Positions 1 to 8,105 of a stretch of 64,000 nucleotides of DNA are shown piece by piece. The DNA is taken from NCBI GenBank assembly GCA_036675035.1, contig JAKFFO010000007.1, positions 8,497-72,496 of the forward strand. Direction: 5' to 3'. The notes beneath the pieces were generated by a model. The model did not search any database, had not been told where the DNA came from, and saw nothing but the letters and a program-made list of their open reading frames with translations. A program made the position numbers and the translations under genes. Positions within the stretch are counted from its first letter, which is position 1; every line of letters starts with the position of its first letter. Source of the DNA: MESE01 sp036675035 (GTDB lineage: Bacteria > Pseudomonadota > Gammaproteobacteria > Burkholderiales > Burkholderiaceae_D).

Positions 1-1070
<1,070 letters not shown>

Positions 1071-1080
1071 AGGAGCGATC

Positions 1081-1926
1081 ATGCTAGAGATCATCAGCGA
1101 ACACGGCTGCTTCGGCGGCGTACAGGCTTTCTATCGCCATGACTCTGCCGAAATCGGCTTGCCGATGCAGTTCTCGGTCTACCATCCGCCGCTGGAAAAG
1201 CGGCAAGTCGTGCCGATACTGTTTTATCTTGCCGGCCTGACCTGTAGCGAAGAAACCTTCATGATCAAGGCCGGCGCGCAACGCTGGGCCGCGAAGTACG
1301 GCGTCATGCTGGTCGCGCCGGACACCAGCCCGCGCAATACCGGCATTGAAGGCGCGGACCAGGAATGGGATCTCGGCAACGGTGCGGGCTTTTATCTCGA
1401 CGCCACGCAGGCGCCATGGAACAGGCATTTCAGAATGGAGTCCTATCTGGTGCACGAGTTGCACGACCTTGTGTGCAATCAGTTCAACGCAGAAGGACAA
1501 CGCGTCGGCATTTTCGGCCATTCGATGGGCGGGCACGGGGCACTGGTACTGGCGTTGCGGCATCCGGAACGTTTCAATTCGGTGTCGGCGTTCGCACCGA
1601 TTGCGGCGCCGACACGTTGTCCATGGGGGCAGAAAGCCTTTGCGCATTATCTGGGTGACGACAAAACCGCGTGGAATAGTTACGACGCAAGCGAGTTGAT
1701 GAAGCAGCGCACGACGCCTTTTCCGGACGGAATACTGATCGATCAGGGTCTGAACGATAAATTCCTTGAAGAACAATTGCTGCCGCATGAATTCGAACAG
1801 GCTTGCGCCCAGGCCAGGCAGCCGCTCACGCTGCGTCGCCAACCCGGCTATGATCATGGTTACTATTTCATTTCTTCTTTTATCGAAGACCATATCGCGT
1901 TTCATCATCGCATTCTCGCCCGATGA
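1081..1926 (+). CDS. fghA: S-formylglutathione hydrolase
   Basis: This 281-residue serine esterase (esterase D family) hydrolyses S-formylglutathione to formate and glutathione, the second step of formaldehyde detoxification. The nucleophile sits in the elbow GHSMGGHG, and the C-terminal part has DQGLNDKF and GYDHGYYF, which hold the acid and histidine of the triad. Length and start (MLEIISEHGCFGGVQAFY) match the family. The ATG has a strong AAGGAG site seven bases upstream, in the 10-base gap after frmA, so the pair is almost certainly co-transcribed. Confidence 0.95.
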   Translation: MLEIISEHGCFGGVQAFYRHDSAEIGLPMQFSVYHPPLEKRQVVPILFYLAGLTCSEETFMIKAGAQRWAAKYGVMLVAPDTSPRNTGIEGADQEWDLGNGAGFYLDATQAPWNRHFRMESYLVHELHDLVCNQFNAEGQRVGIFGHSMGGHGALVLALRHPERFNSVSAFAPIAAPTRCPWGQKAFAHYLGDDKTAWNSYDASELMKQRTTPFPDGILIDQGLNDKFLEEQLLPHEFEQACAQARQPLTLRRQPGYDHGYYFISSFIEDHIAFHHRILAR

Positions 1927-1944
1927 GACAATCGGCCTCCGCCC

Positions 1945-2946
1945 ATGACTTCTTCCACGAAAATCCCGTTATCGATCCTTGATTTGTGCCCGATTCAGCT
2001 CAACGGCACGCCCGCCGATGCGCTGCATCGCACGCTCGACCTCGCGCAGCATGCAGAAAAGTGGGGCTATCACCGTTACTGGCTGGCCGAGCATCACAGC
2101 ATGCCGGGCATCGCCAGCGCGGCGACCTCGGTCGTGATCGGCCATGTCGCCGGCGGCACATCGACCATCCGTGTCGGCTCCGGCGGCATCATGCTGTCCA
2201 ATCATGCACCGCTGGTGATTGCGGAACAATTCGGCACGCTGGAATCGCTGTATCCGGGACGCATCGATCTCGGGTTGGGCCGCGCTCCGGGTTCCAACCA
2301 GGCGACCGCGCGCGCATTGCGCCGCAACCTGCACAATCCGGGCGAGGAATTTCCGGAACAGCTGGCGGAACTGCGCTCGTATCTGCAGCCGCGCACCGGC
2401 AGCGCACTGGTGCGCGCAATCCCCGGCGAAGGGCTGAAAATCCCGATCTGGCTGCTCGGCTCCAGCGATTTCAGTGCGCAGCTGGCCGGCTATCTCGGCC
2501 TGCCGTTCGCGTTCGCGGGCCAATTTTCTCCCGCCTACATGTTGAATGCGCTGGCGCTGTACCGCGACCGGTTCGAACCATCCGACGTGCTCGATGCACC
2601 GTATGCGATGGTGGGTGTCAACGTTTTTGCAGCCGATACCGAGCAGGAAGCCAAGTTCATTTCGACTTCGCAACAACAAATGCATCTGAATCTGCAGCGT
2701 GGCATCCCCGGACAAATGCCGCCGCCGGTGGAGAGCATGGAAGGATTATGGCAACCGCATGAGAAAGCCTCGGTCGAAGCGACGTTGCGCGCATCGATCA
2801 TCGGCGACCGGGCAATGATCAGGGAACAACTCCACGCATTTGTCGACACTACGCAAGCCAATGAACTGATCATCAATTCGATGATCTTCGATCATGCTGC
2901 GCGCCTTAGATCGTACGAGATCACGGCAGACGCCTGGCACGGCTGA
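1945..2946 (+). CDS. LLM-class flavin-dependent oxidoreductase (luciferase-like, MsnO8 type)
   Basis: This 333-residue protein has the luciferase-like TIM-barrel signature of the single-component MsnO8 group: LDLAQHAEKWGYHRYWLAEHHSMPG near the N terminus, then GGIMLSNHAPLVIAEQF and LYPGRIDLGLGRAPGS. Members use reduced flavin, but physiological substrates are rarely known and none can be inferred here. It begins 18 bases after fghA on the same strand, so it may be read through from the formaldehyde operon, although no functional link is evident. No Shine-Dalgarno sequence is obvious upstream of the ATG. Confidence 0.85.
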   Translation: MTSSTKIPLSILDLCPIQLNGTPADALHRTLDLAQHAEKWGYHRYWLAEHHSMPGIASAATSVVIGHVAGGTSTIRVGSGGIMLSNHAPLVIAEQFGTLESLYPGRIDLGLGRAPGSNQATARALRRNLHNPGEEFPEQLAELRSYLQPRTGSALVRAIPGEGLKIPIWLLGSSDFSAQLAGYLGLPFAFAGQFSPAYMLNALALYRDRFEPSDVLDAPYAMVGVNVFAADTEQEAKFISTSQQQMHLNLQRGIPGQMPPPVESMEGLWQPHEKASVEATLRASIIGDRAMIREQLHAFVDTTQANELIINSMIFDHAARLRSYEITADAWHG

Positions 2947-3181
2947 AAATCTGCGTCATTAAGCTCTGAGGAAAGACGTCGCCGCGGTCGTAAAAGACAA
3001 TTTATCCCCTAAACAGGGGAAGACATCAAAACTGCAATTCGATAAGCTGAGCGTAATTTGCATTTGCCGGCAAAATGTAAAATCACGCCGCAAATCCTCG
3101 GTCGTTTTTAAATGCTCGCTTGCGCGGCATAACCGGTTTGAGAGCGGCAATCCGACCACTATTTCATCGTCCGGGGACAGA

Positions 3182-3601
3182 GTGACACAAAAGCCGTTCC
3201 AATCAGATCAGCAATTTTGCGGCACCAGCGCGGTACAAGACGGGATCCGCAACGTCATTGCGCACGCGATCGATCATCGACCTGCCAAGGCAAAAGTGAT
3301 TGATATCGAATGCGACGGCAGCAAGACGCTGCTCGAACAACAAGCCGCGATCAATCATATGGAACAGACGAGCAGTCGTCAGCTGGTTTGCTATCAGAAA
3401 AGCACTGCACCGAAAAATTCGGCGTCGGTCAAGCTAGTATCGAACGGACAAACTATTTTGCCGCTATTGTTGCTTGAATTGCCCGCATCCACATCCGTCT
3501 TTTCGGAAGTTGCGGCTCAGCTCGCCGCCGGACGGCACCTGGTCTTCTATACCGCTGTGCACGTACGAGGCATCGAAACCAAGGTGGCCGGATTCAGGTA
3601 G
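3182..3601 (+). CDS. Hypothetical protein, orphan ORF upstream of the aryl-polyene operon
   Basis: This is a 139-residue open frame starting at GTG, with a GGGGA stretch about six bases upstream. I do not recognise the protein. It is soluble-looking, with no signal peptide or membrane segment, a moderately hydrophobic stretch (ILPLLLLELPAS) and a basic C terminus. Codon use is plausible for the neighbourhood, but the antisense frame is also partly open. It sits alone between the monooxygenase and the acyl carrier protein gene with gaps of about 235 and 305 bases. It could be a real lineage-specific protein or a chance ORF. Confidence 0.4.
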   Translation: MTQKPFQSDQQFCGTSAVQDGIRNVIAHAIDHRPAKAKVIDIECDGSKTLLEQQAAINHMEQTSSRQLVCYQKSTAPKNSASVKLVSNGQTILPLLLLELPASTSVFSEVAAQLAAGRHLVFYTAVHVRGIETKVAGFR

Positions 3602-3906
3602 AAAAGAAAAGCGGCCGCTGGGGCTGCGGAACCCGAAATGGCAACGGCAAACATCGCAGCACGCCGGCCGGCATTGATGAAACAGTAACCTCATTCCCAA
3701 ACGCGTTCCGCGTTAATTTTTAACGGACCCCCGGGTCGCACCGCTGTCGCGTCCATGCCGAAAGCGCGTTCTATCCGTGATGAAAAAGGTTGGATCGGCC
3801 GTCGCAGCGCTGGTAACATGCAACGTTTACCGGGAACAATTCTTTGGCGTTATGCTCAAATTGGAGCCGTAACCTTCTGTTCTTATCTATAGAGCAAGCA
3901 AACAAA
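3602..3906. other. Gene-free leader upstream of the aryl-polyene operon
   Basis: About 305 bases without a convincing gene. The region should hold the promoter of the plus-strand polyene operon that starts at 3907. The only clear structure is the AT-rich inverted repeat CGTTAA-ttt-TTAACG at 3711-3725. No sigma-70 hexamer pair stood out strongly enough to call. Confidence 0.5.
3711..3725. repeat. Perfect AT-rich inverted repeat CGTTAA-N3-TTAACG
   Basis: A 6+6 base palindrome with a 3-base centre lies about 180 bases before the first gene of the polyene operon. Its size and symmetry would suit a dimeric regulator, but it also fits a chance event in an AT-rich stretch. There is no downstream T tract that would make it a terminator. 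Confidence 0.3.
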
Positions 3907-4191
3907 ATGAAGTCTGAAAGTACAGCAATAGTTGGCCTCGCGCTGCAGCATGAAGTCGCGGAACTCATCGTACAGACATTGAATCTCGACGTGGCGGCCG
4001 ATGCGATCAATCCGGATGATCCCTTGTATGGCGATGGACTGGGGCTCGACTCGATCGACGTACTCGAAGTCGCGCTGATGATATCGAAGCGTTACGGGCT
4101 TCAGTTGCGCGCCAACAATGAAGACAACCATCGCATCTTCAGCTCGCTGCGCAGCCTGACCGAATACATCAGCACCCAGAGATCGGCCTGA
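3907..4191 (+). CDS. Acyl carrier protein of the aryl-polyene synthase (XanC-like)
   Basis: This 94-residue acyl carrier protein has the phosphopantetheine attachment motif GLGLDSIDVLE with the serine near residue 49. It carries the growing aryl-polyene chain as a thioester. An ATG at 3844 would add 21 residues with no family resemblance, so the ATG at 3907 (MKSESTAIVG) is preferred. Its stop overlaps the start of the next gene (TGATG). It is the only carrier protein in the locus. The xanthomonadin system of Xanthomonas likewise uses a single carrier (XanC), whereas Ape-type clusters usually have two. Confidence 0.9.
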   Translation: MKSESTAIVGLALQHEVAELIVQTLNLDVAADAINPDDPLYGDGLGLDSIDVLEVALMISKRYGLQLRANNEDNHRIFSSLRSLTEYISTQRSA

Positions 4192-4829
4192 TGTCACGGG
4201 TTGTCCGGTTTGCACGATGGGCGGCAATCATTGCGCTGGCAGTGGGATATGCGTTAATCGCCCATTACACCAATACAACGGTGCAGACCGAAACGCTGGG
4301 CACCATGCTCGCGCTTGCGCCGCTGGTACTGGCAGCGTTGCTGATGGCCTGGCACGCACGCAATCGAACCGCGGCGCTTGCCCTGTTCGCCATTGGATGC
4401 ACTGCGCTGATCACGACATGGGCTACGCTGGAACAGAATTTCAGCCGAATCTACTGGATCGAACACGCCGGCACGCAACTGATACTTTGCCTGACATTCG
4501 GCAGAACGCTGACCGGCGGCCGCGAACCGCTGTGCACGTATTTCGCAAGGATGGTTCACGGCTCGCTGACCCCGGTCCTTGCGCACTATACGCGGCAGGT
4601 GACCGCTGCGTGGGTTGCCTTTTTCGGCCTGATGACGGCCGTTTCCACCACGCTTTTTTTTAACGCCTCGATCGAAACGTGGTCGATGTTTGCCAATTTT
4701 TTCACTGCGCCGCTGATCGGCGGCATGTTCGTGGCCGAGTACCTGGTCCGGCGCAGCTTGCATCCGGATATGGAACATGCGCATATTCTCGATGCGGTAA
4801 AAGCTTTTTGGAAGATGCCGGCCCGCTGA
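4191..4829 (+). CDS. Small integral membrane protein of the aryl-polyene cluster (COG4648-like)
   Basis: This 212-residue protein is strongly hydrophobic, with about six predicted membrane segments (for example WAAIIALAVGYALIAHY, MLALAPLVLAALLMAW and AAWVAFFGLMTAVSTTLFF). Proteins of this type occur immediately downstream of the carrier protein in aryl-polyene and related type II polyketide-lipid loci, and their role is unknown. It overlaps the acyl carrier protein gene by one base and ends 28 bases before the ligase gene, so the three are one transcription unit. Proposed location is the inner membrane. Confidence 0.75.
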   Translation: MSRVVRFARWAAIIALAVGYALIAHYTNTTVQTETLGTMLALAPLVLAALLMAWHARNRTAALALFAIGCTALITTWATLEQNFSRIYWIEHAGTQLILCLTFGRTLTGGREPLCTYFARMVHGSLTPVLAHYTRQVTAAWVAFFGLMTAVSTTLFFNASIETWSMFANFFTAPLIGGMFVAEYLVRRSLHPDMEHAHILDAVKAFWKMPAR

Positions 4830-4857
4830 TTCCGCGCGGCCAGGTACCGGACTTATC

Positions 4858-6222
4858 ATGCCAACGCTCCCATTGATCACGCATGCACGCGCCGACAGCA
4901 CGATTGCCTGGTGCAACGGCCGCCGCATCAGCGCGGCACAATTCCTGTGCGATGTCGCGACACTGAGTAAATATTTACTGGCCGGCATGCACATGCTCAA
5001 TGATTGCCATGATCGTTACCGGTTTACCGTCGGCCTGGCCGCGGCATTGGTGAGCGGGAAAACCAGCCTGCTGCCGTCGACCCAGACACCCGAAATGATT
5101 CGGCACTTGCTGCACTTCGCACCGGACGCGTTTTGCCTCACCGACAACCCGGAGTGTGCTATCGCGCTGCCGCAGGTACGGTTTCCGGCATTGCCCGATG
5201 CAGTGGATGCAAGCGAACGAACATTCGCCGTACCGGCTATCGATAGTGACCAGCTGGTCGCCTACGTGTTTACTTCCGGTTCAACCGGCACCCCGATTCC
5301 GCATCGGAAAACCTGGGGCGCGCTGGTGCAGGACGTGCAGGCGGAAGCCGAATTGTGCGGCCTGAACGATGGCCGGCATCATGCGGTCATCGGCACGGTG
5401 CCGCCGCAACACATGTACGGTTTCGAATCGACGGTGCTGATCGTGATGCAAAGCGCGAATGCACTGGTGGGCGGGCAATCATTCTATCCGGCCGATATTT
5501 GCCACGCGGTAGATTCGGTGCCGCGACCGCGCACGCTGGTATCGACGCCGGTGCATTTGCGCTCGGTGATCAGTGCCGGATTGACGGTGCCGCCGGTCGA
5601 CCTGGTCGTTTCGGCGACTGCGCCGCTGTCCGTCACACTGGCCGGGGAACTTGAAGCGCGCTTCCAGGCGCCGTTGCTGGAAATTTACGGCAGCACCGAA
5701 ACCGGGCAGATCGCGGTTCGCCATACGACGCGAACCCAGGAATGGCAATTGTTTCCCGATGTGCGTTTTACACTGCAGGATGGCGTGACCTGGGCATCGG
5801 GCGGCCATATCGAACAAGCCACGCCGATGAACGACGTGATCGAGTCGCTGCCCGACAACCGTTTCCTGCTGCACGGTCGTACCGCAGACCTGGTCAATAT
5901 CGCCGGCAAGCGCAATTCGCTCGCCTACCTGAACGTGCAGCTGAATGCGATTGCCGGCGTTGTCGACGGCGCGTTTTTCATGCCGGACGATGCGGCAACC
6001 GATGGTGTGACGCGGCTGACCGCTTTCGTTGTTGCGCCGACGTTGACGCAGGCGGCATTGATGGCGGCGCTGCGTGAACGGATCGATTCGGTATTCCTGC
6101 CGCGCCCGCTGGTATTCGTCGATGCGCTACCGCGCAATGCGACTGGAAAACTGCCGCGTGAAGCACTGAAACAGCTTGCGCTATCGGCGGCCCGGCAAAG
6201 TGCCGCCGGAGATCAGGCATGA
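4858..6222 (+). CDS. AMP-forming hydroxybenzoate:ACP ligase (XanA2/ApeH-like)
   Basis: This 454-residue member of the ANL adenylating family activates an acid as acyl-AMP and transfers it to a carrier thiol. Visible core motifs are the phosphate loop YVFTSGSTGTP (near residue 140), EIYGSTETGQ and the C-terminal lysine motif NATGKLPREAL. It is shorter than standard acyl-CoA synthetases, as expected for the cluster type. In Xanthomonas the equivalent XanA2 loads 3-hydroxybenzoate onto the carrier protein. With a chorismatase encoded at 19627-20742, the same substrate class is likely. The stop overlaps the next start (ATGA). Confidence 0.85.
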   Translation: MPTLPLITHARADSTIAWCNGRRISAAQFLCDVATLSKYLLAGMHMLNDCHDRYRFTVGLAAALVSGKTSLLPSTQTPEMIRHLLHFAPDAFCLTDNPECAIALPQVRFPALPDAVDASERTFAVPAIDSDQLVAYVFTSGSTGTPIPHRKTWGALVQDVQAEAELCGLNDGRHHAVIGTVPPQHMYGFESTVLIVMQSANALVGGQSFYPADICHAVDSVPRPRTLVSTPVHLRSVISAGLTVPPVDLVVSATAPLSVTLAGELEARFQAPLLEIYGSTETGQIAVRHTTRTQEWQLFPDVRFTLQDGVTWASGGHIEQATPMNDVIESLPDNRFLLHGRTADLVNIAGKRNSLAYLNVQLNAIAGVVDGAFFMPDDAATDGVTRLTAFVVAPTLTQAALMAALRERIDSVFLPRPLVFVDALPRNATGKLPREALKQLALSAARQSAAGDQA

Positions 6223-6530
6223 CAGCCGGCCTGACGCCATTGCCGATTGCGCCGGACCATCCGGCATTTGCCGGCCACTTTCCGGGTGCGCCGATTGTCC
6301 CCGGCGTGGTCTTGCTCGACGAAGCGCTGCATGCGATCGGCAAGCTGCTGGAAATCGATCTGTCGGCATGCGAAATCAGCGCCGTCAAATTCCTGAGCCC
6401 GGTACGCCCCGGCGAATCCGTATCGGTCCGTCACGGCGTACTTGGCAATGGCACCGTGCGCTTCGAGATCGTCAGTGGCGAACGCAATATTGCCACCGGA
6501 TCGATTCGCCTGCCGGAAACTGTTCGTTAG
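6219..6530 (+). CDS. FabZ/FabA-like 3-hydroxyacyl-ACP dehydratase (ApeI-like)
   Basis: This 103-residue hot-dog-fold protein has the FabZ-type signature HPAFAGHFPGAPIVPGVVLLDEA: a histidine, the GHFP turn and a downstream acidic residue. It should dehydrate the beta-hydroxyacyl-ACP intermediates, creating the conjugated double bonds. It is short compared with FabZ (about 150 residues), as in ApeI-type proteins, and probably pairs with the second dehydratase at 14875-15321. Translationally coupled to the ligase by a 4-base overlap. Confidence 0.8.
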   Translation: MTAGLTPLPIAPDHPAFAGHFPGAPIVPGVVLLDEALHAIGKLLEIDLSACEISAVKFLSPVRPGESVSVRHGVLGNGTVRFEIVSGERNIATGSIRLPETVR

Positions 6531-6534
6531 CGTG

Positions 6535-7473
6535 ATGGCAGCGGATAAGCTTAAGCGCGCCGGCTGGATGCGCAATCCGGAACGCAGCAACATGCTGATG
6601 CTGCGTATCATGTCGTGGATCTCATTGCGGCTCGGACGGAGTGCCGGCCGCATCGTGCTGCACCTGATCGCCGGCTATTTCCTGCTGTTTGCGCCGGCCA
6701 GCCGGGCAGCTTCGCGCCAGTATTTGCGCCGGGTATTGCCGCAGCCGGTACGGTGGCGTGATATGTACCGGCATTTTTTCTGGTTTGCCTCCACAATCCA
6801 CGACCGTATCTATCTGCTGAATCACCGCTTCGACCTGTACGAGATCGAACTGCATGGCGAACAGCTGGTGCAGAAATCAATACGAAACGGGAGCGGGTTA
6901 TTCCTGCTCGGCGCGCATGTCGGGAGCTTCGAAGTCGTCCGTGCACTCGGCCGCAGCCATGCCGGGTTGAAAGTGGCGATGGCAATGTATGAAGAAAATG
7001 CGCGCAAGATCAACGACATGCTGTCTGCAATCAACCCAGCGGCACAGCAGGATGTGATCGCATTGGGGCAGATCGATTCGATGCTGAAAGTCGACGAGCG
7101 CCTGAGCGCAGGTACCGCAGTCGGCATGCTGGCCGACCGCACGCTGGGCGACGATGGTACTGAACCGATCATGCTGTTCGGCAGTCCGGCAGAGCTTCCG
7201 CTCGGCCCGTTCCGGATGGCGGCTGTGCTGCGCCGCCCGGTGATTTTCATGATCGGACTGTATCGCGGAAAAAATCGGTACGAGATCCATTTTGAAGAAC
7301 TGGCCGACTTTTCGCGTGTATCCCAAGGGCAGCGTCAGGCAGAAGTTCGGCGGGCAATGGTGCGCTACGCGGAGCTGCTTGAAAAACATTGCCGGCGCGC
7401 TCCGTACAACTGGTTCAATTTTTTTGATTTCTGGCACTCTGCATCATCCACCAGGAAAAGGACTGACGAATGA
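6535..7473 (+). CDS. Lipid A acyltransferase-like protein (LpxL/HtrB family)
   Basis: This protein of about 312 residues resembles the LpxL/HtrB late acyltransferases and related lipid acyltransferases of aryl-polyene clusters. It has an N-terminal membrane anchor (IVLHLIAGYFLLFAPASRA), the stretch LLGAHVGSFEVVRAL corresponding to the HX4(D/E) active site, and a C-terminal NWFNFFDFW. It likely moves an acyl or aryl-polyenoyl group onto a lipid acceptor at the inner membrane. The frame is open further upstream, but ATG 6535, or the adjacent GTG 6532, directly follows the previous stop. The 3' end overlaps the LolA-like gene by ATGA. Confidence 0.8.
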   Translation: MAADKLKRAGWMRNPERSNMLMLRIMSWISLRLGRSAGRIVLHLIAGYFLLFAPASRAASRQYLRRVLPQPVRWRDMYRHFFWFASTIHDRIYLLNHRFDLYEIELHGEQLVQKSIRNGSGLFLLGAHVGSFEVVRALGRSHAGLKVAMAMYEENARKINDMLSAINPAAQQDVIALGQIDSMLKVDERLSAGTAVGMLADRTLGDDGTEPIMLFGSPAELPLGPFRMAAVLRRPVIFMIGLYRGKNRYEIHFEELADFSRVSQGQRQAEVRRAMVRYAELLEKHCRRAPYNWFNFFDFWHSASSTRKRTDE

Positions 7474-8105
7474 ATGCCGTACCGCTGAATGCCTTGCCGC
7501 AGCACCTCGCGTGTCGCGCTCTGCCGGCTATCGCCGTGCTGCTCGTGTCGGCACTTTGCATGTTCATGATGCGGCCGGCATTCGCGGACGACTGGAATAT
7601 CGATCGCTTGATGCAATCGATGGCAGAAACCAAATCCGCGCGCGCAACCTTTATTGAAAAAAAACATATCGCGATGCTCGACCAGCCGGTCGAATCGTCC
7701 GGCGAACTGCTGTTCACGGCGCCCGACCGGCTTGAAAAGCGAACCTTCAAGCCGAAACCCGAAACCATGCTGGTCGAAGGCGATGTCATGGTAATCGAAC
7801 GCGGCCGACAGAAGCACACGCTGCGGATGAACGATTACCCGGAACTGGCAGGGTTCATCGACAGCATCCGCGGCATCCTGGCCGGCGACCGCCAGGCGCT
7901 GGAGCGCTCGTACAAATTGAAACTGGATGGCGATGCCGCGCGCTGGACGCTTGCGATGCTGCCGATCAATCCCGGAATGACGGCCACGATCCAGCGCATC
8001 CGCATCGCCGGCAGCCACGACGATGTGCGGGAAATCGAGATCTTCCAGACCGACGGAGACCGATCGGCAATGACGATTCAGCGGCAGTCAAAAGTGACGC
8101 AATGA
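7470..8105 (+). CDS. LolA-like outer-membrane lipoprotein carrier protein of the cluster
   Basis: This 211-residue secreted protein has an N-terminal signal peptide (hydrophobic core AIAVLLVSALCMFMM, likely cleavage after AFA near residue 39). The mature part resembles LolA: SARATFIEKKHIAMLDQPVESSGELLFTAPDRLEK. Cluster-specific LolA homologues are a hallmark of aryl-polyene loci and are thought to carry the lipid-linked product across the periplasm. It is coupled by 4-base overlaps to the acyltransferase before it and the MMPL exporter after it. Confidence 0.82.
   Translation: MNAVPLNALPQHLACRALPAIAVLLVSALCMFMMRPAFADDWNIDRLMQSMAETKSARATFIEKKHIAMLDQPVESSGELLFTAPDRLEKRTFKPKPETMLVEGDVMVIERGRQKHTLRMNDYPELAGFIDSIRGILAGDRQALERSYKLKLDGDAARWTLAMLPINPGMTATIQRIRIAGSHDDVREIEIFQTDGDRSAMTIQRQSKVTQ

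Noticed and set aside
3006..3021. Inverted repeat TCCCCT-AAAC-AGGGGA after the monooxygenase gene
   Set aside because: Only a 6-base stem and no T tract on either strand, so not supportable as a terminator.
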